Below, in pieces: positions 1-4,955 of a stretch of 7,697 nucleotides of DNA (positions within the stretch are counted from its first letter, which is position 1; each line of letters opens with the position of its first letter). The DNA is taken from the NCBI GenBank assembly GCA_027021185.1, contig JALUUU010000194.1, forward strand, positions 1 through 7,697, written 5' to 3'. The DNA comes from an archaeon (GTDB lineage Archaea > Hydrothermarchaeota > Hydrothermarchaeia > Hydrothermarchaeales > JALUUU01). A program made the position numbers and the translations under genes. Below the pieces are notes generated by a model that saw only the letters and a list, made by a program, of their open reading frames with translations, did no database searches and had not been told where the DNA came from.

Positions 1-6
1 ATGGCC

Positions 7-744
7 CTAGCCCTGGGGGCTTTCCTGCTTGGGAGTTTGCCTTAGGTCTTTGATTTTTCCAAGGTATGTGCCGTCTATAAGATACACCTTAGCGCCTTCA
101 AGATCTACAAGGCCTCGCCTGAAAAATGGGCCCAATAGTTCCTGGCTTTTCCGAGAGTTAAAGGGCATGCCGTATATCAAGTCGTTAAAGGCAGGCATGA
201 TAACTATTTCAGGATCGGACTCTCCCCGGTGCTCTTCCCTCAGTCTAGTTCTTATCCATGCACTTTCTGTGAGCCTTCCCCCAAGGCGTCCCCTGAACTC
301 TATGCATGGATGATTGTGGGCCATAATCAGGGTCTCATAACCCGTGGCAACGGGTTTCGAGTGACCGTGGATGAGGAGGGTGTCTCCAACCCTCAGCTCC
401 CTAACAACCCTGAGTTCAGGAACGAGGTTTTCTATGCCCCCATCATGGTTTCCCTTTACCAGGACTACTTCGGCTTTAGACGTTAGCCTTCTCACAAGCC
501 TTGGTATCTCTCTCTGCTCCTGCCAGGAAGCCGTGGGTATGTTATGCTTCAGATCCCCCAGGATGACGAGTCTTTTTTTATTTGTCTTTGAGAGGAGCCC
601 TTTTATTCTATTCTCCATCTTCGTGAGCTGAGAAGGCACCCTGGCGCCGGCTAAGGCAAGCTCTTTCTCAAGGCCCAGATGAAGATCAGCAACTATTAGG
701 CAGTCCTCGAGTACGAGGGCTTTCTCGTCTATGAGGGGCTGCAT
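7..744 (-). CDS. Metallophosphoesterase, SbcD/Mre11-related archaeal family
   Basis: Predicted calcineurin-like phosphoesterase of the family seen in archaea as an SbcD/Mre11-related protein (COG1407-like). The metal-binding motifs occur in order. Numbered from the TTG at 750, they are ADLH (D22, H24), LGDLKH (D66), KGNHD (N101, H102, D103), IHGH (H128, H130) and AHNHP (H145, H147), so the dinuclear metal site looks complete. At about 245 residues it is a stand-alone catalytic domain with no signal peptide, membrane segment or coiled coil, hence probably cytosolic. The frame can be opened by TTG at 750, but ATG at 744 is preferred because it lies about 28 bases from a TATA-like box, as expected for a leaderless archaeal mRNA. 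It diverges from the operon starting at 799. The family is known; the substrate (nucleic acid or nucleotide) cannot be told from sequence. Confidence 0.9.
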   Translation of the reverse strand: MQPLIDEKALVLEDCLIVADLHLGLEKELALAGARVPSQLTKMENRIKGLLSKTNKKRLVILGDLKHNIPTASWQEQREIPRLVRRLTSKAEVVLVKGNHDGGIENLVPELRVVRELRVGDTLLIHGHSKPVATGYETLIMAHNHPCIEFRGRLGGRLTESAWIRTRLREEHRGESDPEIVIMPAFNDLIYGMPFNSRKSQELLGPFFRRGLVDLEGAKVYLIDGTYLGKIKDLRQTPKQESPQG

Positions 745-762
745 ACTCAAGGGTCATTTCCT

Positions 763-778
763 AACAATATAAATATAG
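763..778. promoter_or_regulatory. Shared divergent TATA-like box
   Basis: An AT-rich, nearly symmetrical stretch (core AATATAAATATA) lies between two divergent genes. Its centre, near 771, is about 28 bases from the plus-strand ATG at 799 and about 27 from the minus-strand ATG at 744. That is the usual box A to start-site distance for leaderless archaeal transcripts. Neither gene has a convincing Shine-Dalgarno sequence here, which fits leaderless starts. The assignment is by position and composition only. Confidence 0.55.
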
Positions 779-798
779 GAAAGTAATTAGAATGTCTT

Positions 799-1602
799 AT
801 GAAGGCTCAGGTTACTCTAACGGTTGCAGAGTCAAAGAGACTTATCGCCAAGGCGGTTAAGGAGCATCCCCTCGTCAGGGATGCAATAAAAAACGGGATA
901 GTGGCTGTTGCCCTCGGGTCTACAAACGCATACGTCCTGGAGGAGCTTCTTGGAAAGAAGATAGAGAGGGAGCGCTACGTTGCTGGGTTGGTTGATAGAG
1001 CCGGAGCATGCGTCGTCCCCGGGGACAAAAGGCTTGAGACTGTTTACTTCGAAAAAGGCTCGGCTAAAACAGGCGACCTCAGCGAACTCGTCACGCGGAT
1101 GGATAATAATGATGTCTTCATCAAAGGAGCCAACGCTATCGACATCTACGGGATAGCCGGTGTCATGATGGCAAGTTTAACCGGGGGAACCATCGCCCAG
1201 GTCCTAGGAGTCATCAAAGCGCGGGGGATAAACTTCCTCGTACCAGTGGGGCTGGAAAAGCTTATTCCAGACTCCGTGGAAGAGGTATCCATGGCTGCAG
1301 GGATATACGGAGTTGATTACTCTTCTGGCATCCCAGTCGGGCTGATGCCTGTCTCAGGTGAGGTCATAACAGAAATAGAAGCCTTTAAAATCCTTTCCGG
1401 GGCAGACGCTCTCTCCCTCGGTGCTGGAAGCCTCGATGAACCAGGGGCCAGGACCTTTCTCCTCATAGGAGATGACGAGGAGGTTGAGAAGGCCGTTGCG
1501 GTTTTCGAGGAAGTGAAGGGGGAGAAGGGGGTTGGCTCTCTCAGGGGAAATTGCTCTGAGTGCTCCTACACTCACTGTCCGAGGAATAAAGGAGGCAAAT
1601 AA
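799..1602 (+). CDS. Conserved hypothetical protein with C-terminal Cys cluster
   Basis: I do not recognise a characterised family. The 267-residue protein is soluble, with no signal peptide or obvious membrane segment, and is built from alternating hydrophobic strands and glycine-rich turns, for example GSTNAYV near residue 41, FIKGANAID near 110 and GLMPVSGEV near 180. This suggests an alpha/beta enzyme or ligand-binding fold. The last 20 residues carry C252-x2-C255-x4-C260, which could bind zinc or, with a further cysteine, an iron-sulfur cluster. Both ideas are inference. The ATG at 799 fits leaderless transcription from the box near 771; another ATG at 792 is out of frame. The stop codon shares one base with the start of hxlB, so the two are almost certainly co-transcribed. 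Confidence 0.8.
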   Translation: MKAQVTLTVAESKRLIAKAVKEHPLVRDAIKNGIVAVALGSTNAYVLEELLGKKIERERYVAGLVDRAGACVVPGDKRLETVYFEKGSAKTGDLSELVTRMDNNDVFIKGANAIDIYGIAGVMMASLTGGTIAQVLGVIKARGINFLVPVGLEKLIPDSVEEVSMAAGIYGVDYSSGIPVGLMPVSGEVITEIEAFKILSGADALSLGAGSLDEPGARTFLLIGDDEEVEKAVAVFEEVKGEKGVGSLRGNCSECSYTHCPRNKGGK

Positions 1603-2189
1603 TGAAGATCTTAAAAGATGCCATGTTGAGCATAGCCACGCATGTGGAGGAGGTTGCCAATTCCCTAGACGAAAAACAAGTGGAGGGCATTGTGAATCTC
1701 TTAAAAAAGGCGGATAGAGTATTCGTCTACGGCGCAGGACGCTCTGGCCTTGTTGCTAAGGCTTTTGCTATGCGGCTCATGCACCTCGGATTTAGTGTCT
1801 ACGTTATAGGGGAGATTATAACCCCGGGCATAAAAAAAGGAGATCTTCTCATAACCATCTCCGGATCAGGAGAAACCACCTCCGTGGTAGCCGCCGGCAG
1901 AATAGCCAAAAAAGCCGGGGCAAAGCTCGTGCTGGTCACAACGTATCCAGACTCCACCCTGGGGAGGCTCGCAGATCTCTGCGTCGTGATCAAGGGCAGG
2001 ACGAAGCTCGAGGGGGAGAGAGACTTCCTCCTGAGGCAGATAAAAGGGGAACACTACTCCATCGCTCCCCTTGGCACCCTCTTCGAGGTCTCTGTATTGA
2101 TTTTCCTGGACGGCCTTGTAGCAGAGCTCATGGCCGAGCTTGGCAAGACAGAAGAGGACCTCCGCACCCGCCACGCAACCATAGAGTGA
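1602..2189 (+). CDS. hxlB: 6-phospho-3-hexuloisomerase (SIS domain)
   Basis: Interconverts D-arabino-3-hexulose 6-phosphate and fructose 6-phosphate. In archaea this reaction works with hexulose-6-phosphate synthase, either to fix formaldehyde or, run in reverse, to make ribulose 5-phosphate. The 195-residue length is normal. The SIS fold is clear: VYGAGRSGLVAKAF (about 42-55), the phosphosugar loop SGSGET (87-92), GEHYSIAPLGTLFE (149-162) and a C-terminal RHATIE ending typical of the family. The start codon overlaps the preceding stop (TAATG), and a strong GGAGG at 1591-1595 sits 6 bases upstream, fixing this start. No hexulose-6-phosphate synthase partner is in the window. The gene is second of three in an operon and its stop overlaps an alternative GTG start of the MoaD-MoaE gene. 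Confidence 0.93.
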   Translation: MKILKDAMLSIATHVEEVANSLDEKQVEGIVNLLKKADRVFVYGAGRSGLVAKAFAMRLMHLGFSVYVIGEIITPGIKKGDLLITISGSGETTSVVAAGRIAKKAGAKLVLVTTYPDSTLGRLADLCVVIKGRTKLEGERDFLLRQIKGEHYSIAPLGTLFEVSVLIFLDGLVAELMAELGKTEEDLRTRHATIE

Positions 2190-2194
2190 TTATC

Positions 2195-2878
2195 ATGGTA
2201 AAAATCAAGTTCTTCGCGAGCTTTCGAGAGCGGCTAGGAATGGATGAGCTCGAAATAAAACTCGACGAGAAGATAACTATCGCCGAGCTGCTGGAAAAGC
2301 TTAAGACAGAACTCCCAGAGGCCGGGAAAATCCTTGGAAGCGGCAGATGCATTATAGCAGTGAATCAGGAAGTCGCCAAGGAAGATACCCCTGTATCTCA
2401 AGGGGACGAGGTGGCTATCTTCCCTCCAGTCTCTGGCGGATGCGGAGACAAGGATGAAAGACCCGTCAGGGTCCAGAAAGAGGACTTCTCCGTCGGCACT
2501 GAGATAGACAGAATACGGAGGCTGTCCCCTAGGGCCGGGGCTGTTGTGGCTTTTCTCGGCACTGTGAGGGAGTTTTCCAGGGGGAAGACCATCAAGAAAC
2601 TTCAGTACGAGCACTACCCCGGGATGGCGGAGAAGAAGCTTATGGAACTCCGGGAAGAGGCCATTAAGAAGTTCGGCATCCTGGAAGTGAGCATCATCCA
2701 CCGCGTGGGAGAGCTCAAGGTCAACGACAACATCGTCCTCATCGTGGCCAGCGCCGAGCACCGGGCGGACGCCTTCGATGCCTGCCGGTGGTGCATAGAC
2801 GAACTCAAGAAGAAGGTGCCAATCTGGAAGAAAGAGGTGGCCACCACCGGGGAGGAGTGGATCGAGGAGCATCCGTGA
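2195..2878 (+). CDS. MoaD-MoaE fusion, molybdopterin synthase
   Basis: Both subunits of molybdopterin synthase in one 227-residue chain. This enzyme puts two sulfurs onto cyclic pyranopterin monophosphate in molybdenum/tungsten cofactor synthesis. Residues 1-82 are a beta-grasp MoaD/ThiS domain ending in PPVSGG. Residues from about 92 are MoaE, with FLGTVR (R125), EHYPGM (139-144), a SAEHR segment and K205/K212 spaced as the two catalytic lysines of E. coli MoaE (K119, K126). The MoaD diglycine (G81-G82) is internal, yet it must be a free C-terminus to carry thiocarboxylate, so cleavage after it or an unusual mechanism is implied. ATG 2195 is chosen over GTG 2186 because MVKIKFF is the usual MoaD start and a weak GAGTGAT lies just upstream; the choice is not certain. 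The gene follows hxlB directly, with no functional link known to me. Confidence 0.92.
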   Translation: MVKIKFFASFRERLGMDELEIKLDEKITIAELLEKLKTELPEAGKILGSGRCIIAVNQEVAKEDTPVSQGDEVAIFPPVSGGCGDKDERPVRVQKEDFSVGTEIDRIRRLSPRAGAVVAFLGTVREFSRGKTIKKLQYEHYPGMAEKKLMELREEAIKKFGILEVSIIHRVGELKVNDNIVLIVASAEHRADAFDACRWCIDELKKKVPIWKKEVATTGEEWIEEHP

Positions 2879-2934
2879 AATAAACGTTGCTTTTCCAGCG
2901 CTCTTCCCAAAAATAAAAACAGGACTTATTAGGG

Positions 2935-3026
2935 AAATAAAAAGTAGAGCGGCAGAGCCGCTAACAGCAATCAGGCTTATACCTGATTGACCCACCAGAT
3001 CCTCCGGGCTTCAAGTCCCTCTCCAC
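2935..3026 (+). repeat. tRNA-like repeat element, copy 1
   Basis: A structured non-coding element. AAATAAAAA (2935-2943) is followed by a 6-bp hairpin, AGCGGC with GCCGCT around AGA (2948-2962). Next comes a perfect 8-bp hairpin, CAATCAGG with CCTGATTG around loop CTTATA (2968-2989). Last is a T-arm-like GGGC-TTCAAGT-CCC (3006-3019). GTAGAG at 2944-2949 could pair with CTCCAC at 3021-3026, five of six pairs, like an acceptor stem, but this competes with the first hairpin. The same order recurs at 4695. The T-arm has an extra C before TTC and no canonical cloverleaf forms, so I do not call a functional tRNA. It could be a decayed tRNA, a tRNA-like small RNA or a mobile fragment. Confidence 0.6.
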
Positions 3027-3037
3027 GGCGCAAGGTC

Positions 3038-3053
3038 ATAAAATAAAACTAGA
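3038..3053 (+). promoter_or_regulatory. Possible TATA-like box for the 3099 gene
   Basis: CATAAAATAAAACTAG is the only AT-rich box in the 70 bases before the gene at 3099. Transcription about 25 bases downstream would leave a leader of roughly 30 bases. No good Shine-Dalgarno sequence is seen, only a GTGAG close to the ATG. This is weak evidence based on composition and distance. Confidence 0.3.
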
Positions 3054-3098
3054 GATAAGGCAGGTACCCCCGACAAACACGCGTGATTATTGTGAGAA

Positions 3099-3638
3099 AT
3101 GACAACTTATAAAATCCTCAAAGATGTAGTGGTGGAATCCTTATCCGAAATCCGCTATGCCGGGATTGTTGGAAGCTGTTTGGTTTCTGATAGGAATAGC
3201 GACATAGATATTGTGGCAGTAGTTGAGCAGGATCAGGATCCTATTCTATTTCATCCTTTCGAAAAGGTTTCTATCCTAGCTTTTGACCTTTCCTGGCTTT
3301 CTTACAAGAAACACATGGAACGACCCGTTGGTCTTGTGCCAAGCGTACTCTTTAAGTCTTTGTCTTTGTCCCTTCCCCTCATCGGCAACGTTTCATCTCT
3401 TCCTCTTCCGCCTATTCGAGTATGCAGAGCAGACTGGGTAAACGTCGAGATTAAAAAATCACGTTTTAGGGGCGTCGACAGGAAGAATTATCTCGTCGCC
3501 CTACTTTTCGAGGAACTCCTTAGAGTATCCCCTAATTTAGATGAATACGAATTGGACAATGTCTCCATGGCTAGAACTCTCGGCCTCGAAGGAATAGCTA
3601 ATGAATTGCAGGCAATATATGCCAATAGACAGAAATAA
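3099..3638 (+). CDS. Small nucleotidyltransferase-fold protein (Pol-beta superfamily)
   Basis: Residues 22-43 match the nucleotidyltransferase signature: G25-S26, then S34-D35-I36-D37 followed by a hydrophobic strand. D63 in ILAFDLSWL is well placed as the third metal-binding acid. The family moves nucleotidyl groups onto proteins, RNA or small molecules, and the minimal members often act as antitoxin or toxin partners of HEPN proteins. At 179 residues this is longer than a minimal MNT domain, with an uncharacterised, partly helical C-terminal half. No HEPN gene (RX4-6H motif) is seen beside it, so it is either solitary or its partner is elsewhere. It lies between a tRNA-like element and cas6, with a 94-base gap to cas6. 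The ATG at 3099 has no strong ribosome-binding site. Superfamily assignment is likely; substrate and role are unknown. Confidence 0.75.
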   Translation: MTTYKILKDVVVESLSEIRYAGIVGSCLVSDRNSDIDIVAVVEQDQDPILFHPFEKVSILAFDLSWLSYKKHMERPVGLVPSVLFKSLSLSLPLIGNVSSLPLPPIRVCRADWVNVEIKKSRFRGVDRKNYLVALLFEELLRVSPNLDEYELDNVSMARTLGLEGIANELQAIYANRQK

Positions 3639-3648
3639 TTGATGGTAG

Positions 3649-3679
3649 ACTTTCCTATGGTTTAGCCATTCATTGAAAC
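3649..3679 (+). repeat. CRISPR-repeat-like element upstream of cas6 (R1)
   Basis: A 31-base stretch begins ACTTTCC and holds a small hairpin, ATGG (3657-3660), loop TTTAG, CCAT (3666-3669). After two bases it ends in ATTGAAAC (3672-3679), a common 8-base crRNA 5' handle of archaeal type I repeats. That is the shape of a Cas6 substrate: hairpin, then cleavage leaving the last 8 bases. A related sequence with the same ACTTT(T)CC start follows the cas6 stop. There is no array of matching repeats here, so it is at best an orphan or pseudo-repeat. The stem is short and chance is possible. Confidence 0.4.
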
Positions 3680-3694
3680 TGAATATATTTTAAA

Positions 3695-3706
3695 AAATTT
3701 TATATA
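3695..3706 (+). promoter_or_regulatory. TATA-like box for cas6 (3733)
   Basis: The AT-rich run around TTTTATATA (about 3697-3706) lies about 30 bases before the cas6 ATG. That distance suits a leaderless archaeal transcript, and there is no Shine-Dalgarno sequence next to the start. If used, transcription would begin at or near ATG 3733 and the repeat-like element at 3649-3679 would lie outside the cas6 mRNA. Confidence 0.5.
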
Positions 3707-3732
3707 TCATTTAAGATCATGATTATTGAAAG
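3706..3732 (+). repeat. Second handle-like motif abutting the cas6 start (R3)
   Basis: ATCAT (3706-3710) can pair with ATGAT (3719-3723) around an 8-base loop. One base later comes ATTGAAAG (3725-3732), which ends exactly where the cas6 ATG begins. ATTGAAAG is also a common repeat 3' end. With the element at 3649-3679 it would frame an AT-rich spacer of about 26 bases, shorter than normal crRNA spacers. The region is AT-rich, so coincidence is a real possibility. Confidence 0.25.
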
Positions 3733-4455
3733 ATGCGATTTAAGATAAGACTCCTCCCTGAGAGGGGTGGCTTGTTGCCCTATAATTATAACCACTTTCT
3801 GGCAGGGGTTCTCTACCGAGCCTTCCGCGCCGCCGACCTCGAGCTTGCCAAGTCCCTGCATGAATCCAGAGACATCAAGCTGTACACTTTCTCAGAGCTT
3901 AAAGGAGGCGTCCCTGTTTCCAGGGGGCTGAGATTCAACGACAGTGCATGTTTCTATTTGTCCTCCCCCCGTGACAGGCTTATGCGCACAGCCGTTGAGG
4001 GGCTGCTCGACTCTGGCAGCATTTCTATCGGGCCCCTGAGCTTCCGTCTTGAGTCTATGGAGGTTCTGAAGCCCCCAACTTTCAATGGCTCCTCCTTGCG
4101 CTTCCGCACCCTCTCTCCCATATGCGTCACCACGAAGAAACCCAAAGACGGCCGCCTGGTCCAGTGGGATCTCTATCCGAAAGAGCCCCAGTTCTACACA
4201 AACATAAGGCGCAACCTTATCAGGAAATATGAGCTCTTGCATGGTCATCCTCCAGAGAACATAGACCTGATACTCGGCACCCCTACATGGACAAAACCCG
4301 TGCGCCTCAGAATCAAAGACACCTATCACCGCGCATCCCATATGGCCTTTGAAGCACGGGGCTCAAAAGAACTTCTCCACGTCGGCTACGAGTGCGGCTT
4401 AGGAGAAAAAAACAGCATGGGCTTCGGAATGGTGGAGGTAGATGATTCATCATGA
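3733..4455 (+). CDS. cas6: CRISPR-associated endoribonuclease Cas6 (canonical copy)
   Basis: Cas6 cuts pre-crRNA at the base of the repeat hairpin, leaving an 8-base 5' handle. The 240-residue protein has both RAMP-fold hallmarks: an N-terminal ferredoxin-like half (LPYNYNHFLAGVLYRAF, then LHES...LYTFSEL) and a C-terminal glycine-rich loop, GLGEKNSMGFGMVEV (222-236). Tyr28, His43 and Lys49 have the same spacing as the Y31/H46/K52 catalytic triad of Pyrococcus furiosus Cas6, so it is probably active. ATG 3733 fits leaderless transcription from the box near 3700. The gene stands apart from the effector operon, 533 bases before a second cas6, and is richer in G+C (about 53% in a 60-base sample at 4021) than that operon. 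Repeat-like hairpins lie on both sides, raising the possibility that it meets its own substrates in cis. Confidence 0.92.
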   Translation: MRFKIRLLPERGGLLPYNYNHFLAGVLYRAFRAADLELAKSLHESRDIKLYTFSELKGGVPVSRGLRFNDSACFYLSSPRDRLMRTAVEGLLDSGSISIGPLSFRLESMEVLKPPTFNGSSLRFRTLSPICVTTKKPKDGRLVQWDLYPKEPQFYTNIRRNLIRKYELLHGHPPENIDLILGTPTWTKPVRLRIKDTYHRASHMAFEARGSKELLHVGYECGLGEKNSMGFGMVEVDDSS

Positions 4456-4457
4456 TC

Positions 4458-4490
4458 ACTTTTCCCGTGCTCGGGAAATATTGAATAAAC
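4458..4490 (+). repeat. CRISPR-repeat-like hairpin just after the cas6 stop (R2)
   Basis: It starts three bases after the cas6 stop. ACTTTTCC leads into a perfect 7-bp hairpin, TTTCCCG (4461-4467) with CGGGAAA (4472-4478) around loop TGCT, followed at once by TATTGAATAAAC. Both its start (ACTTT(T)CC) and its end (ATTGAA..AAC) match the element upstream of cas6 at 3649-3679. The layout, hairpin then ATTGAA, is that of a Cas6 cleavage site. It lacks the T-run of an archaeal terminator. It could be a pseudo-repeat, a 3'-UTR site for Cas6 feedback, or an unrelated hairpin. Confidence 0.45.
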
Positions 4491-4570
4491 ACCCCTGTAT
4501 GTAAGTAATAACACTGGTTGAAAGGATATGATCAAAGGTACAGCAACCATCGGAAGGAGAGTCCAGAGTG

Positions 4571-4693
4571 ATGGCTCTTGGGATGTGTTTCAAGAAACAA
4601 CAAGAGAGTCCTGCATCCTCAGCACTGCATGGATGGAGACGGAATGCGATGTTAATGGCTTTTTCATCCCCAGAAGACCTCAACGAAACGTGA
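4571..4693 (+). CDS. Possible 40-residue small ORF between the cas6 genes
   Basis: The ATG at 4571 opens 40 codons ending in TGA at 4691-4693. An AAGGAGAG ribosome-binding-like sequence at 4554-4561 lies 9 bases upstream. The product begins MALGMCFKKQQESP and matches no family I know; it has no signal or membrane segment. It stops directly before the tRNA-like element at 4695. The same bases also form hairpins, CCAGAG with CTCTTGG (4563-4581) and TGTTT with AAACA (4586-4599), so the stretch may be a structured RNA rather than a gene. Support is weak. Confidence 0.2.
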   Translation: MALGMCFKKQQESPASSALHGWRRNAMLMAFSSPEDLNET

Positions 4694-4694
4694 T

Positions 4695-4780
4695 AAATAA
4701 AAATTGGGCGGCGGAGCCGCCTGACCCGACTGAAATTGGGTCGACCGTGTCCGATCGTCGTGGGTTCAAGTCCTGCCCCC
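4695..4780 (+). repeat. tRNA-like repeat element, copy 2
   Basis: It has the same order as the copy at 2935. AAATAAAAA (4695-4703) precedes a 6-bp hairpin, GGCGGC with GCCGCC around GGA (4707-4721). A second hairpin pairs GACCCGA (4723-4729) with TTGGGTC (4736-4742), one G-U pair, around a 6-base loop CTGAAA. The T-arm-like GTGGG-TTCAAGT-CCTGC (4760-4776) has all five stem pairs, two of them wobble, and CCCC follows. The antisense strand translates to GAGLEPTT, a familiar signature of false ORFs lying over tRNA genes. GGTCG with CGATC (4739-4743/4752-4756) is another possible anticodon-like stem, but its loop has 8 bases. No 7-bp acceptor stem for the bases after the T-arm is found upstream, so this is tRNA-like rather than a proven tRNA. 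Confidence 0.6.
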
Positions 4781-4795
4781 AGAGCATAACCATAT

Positions 4796-4829
4796 ATTGG
4801 GCGGCGGTGCCACCAAACCCAACTGACAT
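4796..4829 (+). repeat. tRNA-like repeat element, copy 3 (5' part)
   Basis: It matches 28 of 34 bases with 4703-4736 of copy 2, displaced by 93 bases, starting ATTGGGCGGCGG in both. Five of six pairs of the first hairpin survive (GGCGGC with GCCACC). The second hairpin is lost because its 3' side has diverged, and no T-arm follows directly. It looks like a partial or decaying tandem copy. Confidence 0.6.
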
Positions 4830-4849
4830 CTACCTCATCGAAAAAAATC

Positions 4850-4955
4850 ATGGCGGCATAGGGCCACCACGAAGGACTTTCGTCCAGCAGATCTTACATA
4901 ATGGTACTTTGTGGCAACCTAATATAAAAAACATCAGAGGGTTCAAATCCCCTAC
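4850..4955 (+). repeat. Diverged tRNA-like element, copy 4
   Basis: ATGGCGGCATAGGGCCACC (4850-4868) resembles the first hairpin of the other copies. Next come a small hairpin, GGAC with GTCC around TTTC (4874-4885), and AGCAGATC, which echoes ACCAGATC in copy 1. After an AT-rich stretch a T-arm-like GGG-TTCAAAT-CCCC follows at 4939-4952. The T-stem has an A-C mismatch and no acceptor partner is found. It is the weakest member, and its 3' end lies in the probable leader of the downstream cas operon. Confidence 0.4.
4919..4930 (+). promoter_or_regulatory. Candidate TATA-like box for the cas6-cas8-cas7 operon
   Basis: CTAATATAAAAA is the best box upstream of the operon. Transcription about 25 bases downstream would give a leader of roughly 40 bases. 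That leader would carry all or part of the GGG-TTCAAAT-CCCC motif and a GGAGG at 4973-4977, 11 bases before ATG 4989 (a second GGAG at 4982-4985 is only 3 bases away). Assignment is by position only. Confidence 0.4.

Noticed and set aside
2186..2194. GTG at 2186 as the start of moaD-moaE
   Set aside because: It would add three residues before the typical MVKIKFF start and lies inside the hxlB stop region without a better ribosome-binding site; ATG 2195 is favoured, though not proven.
2234..2995. 253-residue minus-strand ORF opposite moaD-moaE
   Set aside because: The plus strand encodes an unmistakable MoaD-MoaE protein across nearly the whole span; the antisense frame has no family features and is a shadow.
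2944..3026. Functional tRNA gene
   Set aside because: The T-arm has an extra base before TTC, the acceptor-like pairing has a mismatch and clashes with a stronger hairpin, and the anticodon-like loop has 6 bases instead of 7.
4461..4478. Hairpin after cas6 as a transcription terminator
   Set aside because: No T-run follows; archaeal termination relies on oligo-T, and the sequence continues TATTGAATAAAC instead.
3649..4490. Genuine CRISPR array
   Set aside because: The repeat-like pieces differ in sequence and hairpin, spacing is irregular and a gene lies between them; no run of identical repeats with unique spacers exists in the window.
4703..4780. Functional tRNA gene
   Set aside because: The T-arm pairs well, but no 5' acceptor strand complementary to the bases after it is present and the anticodon loop would have 6 or 8 bases.
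4456..4851. 131-residue minus-strand ORF in the same gap
   Set aside because: Its GAGLEPTT segment is the usual antisense translation of a tRNA-like T-arm, and it also covers the hairpin after the cas6 stop; it is most likely non-coding.
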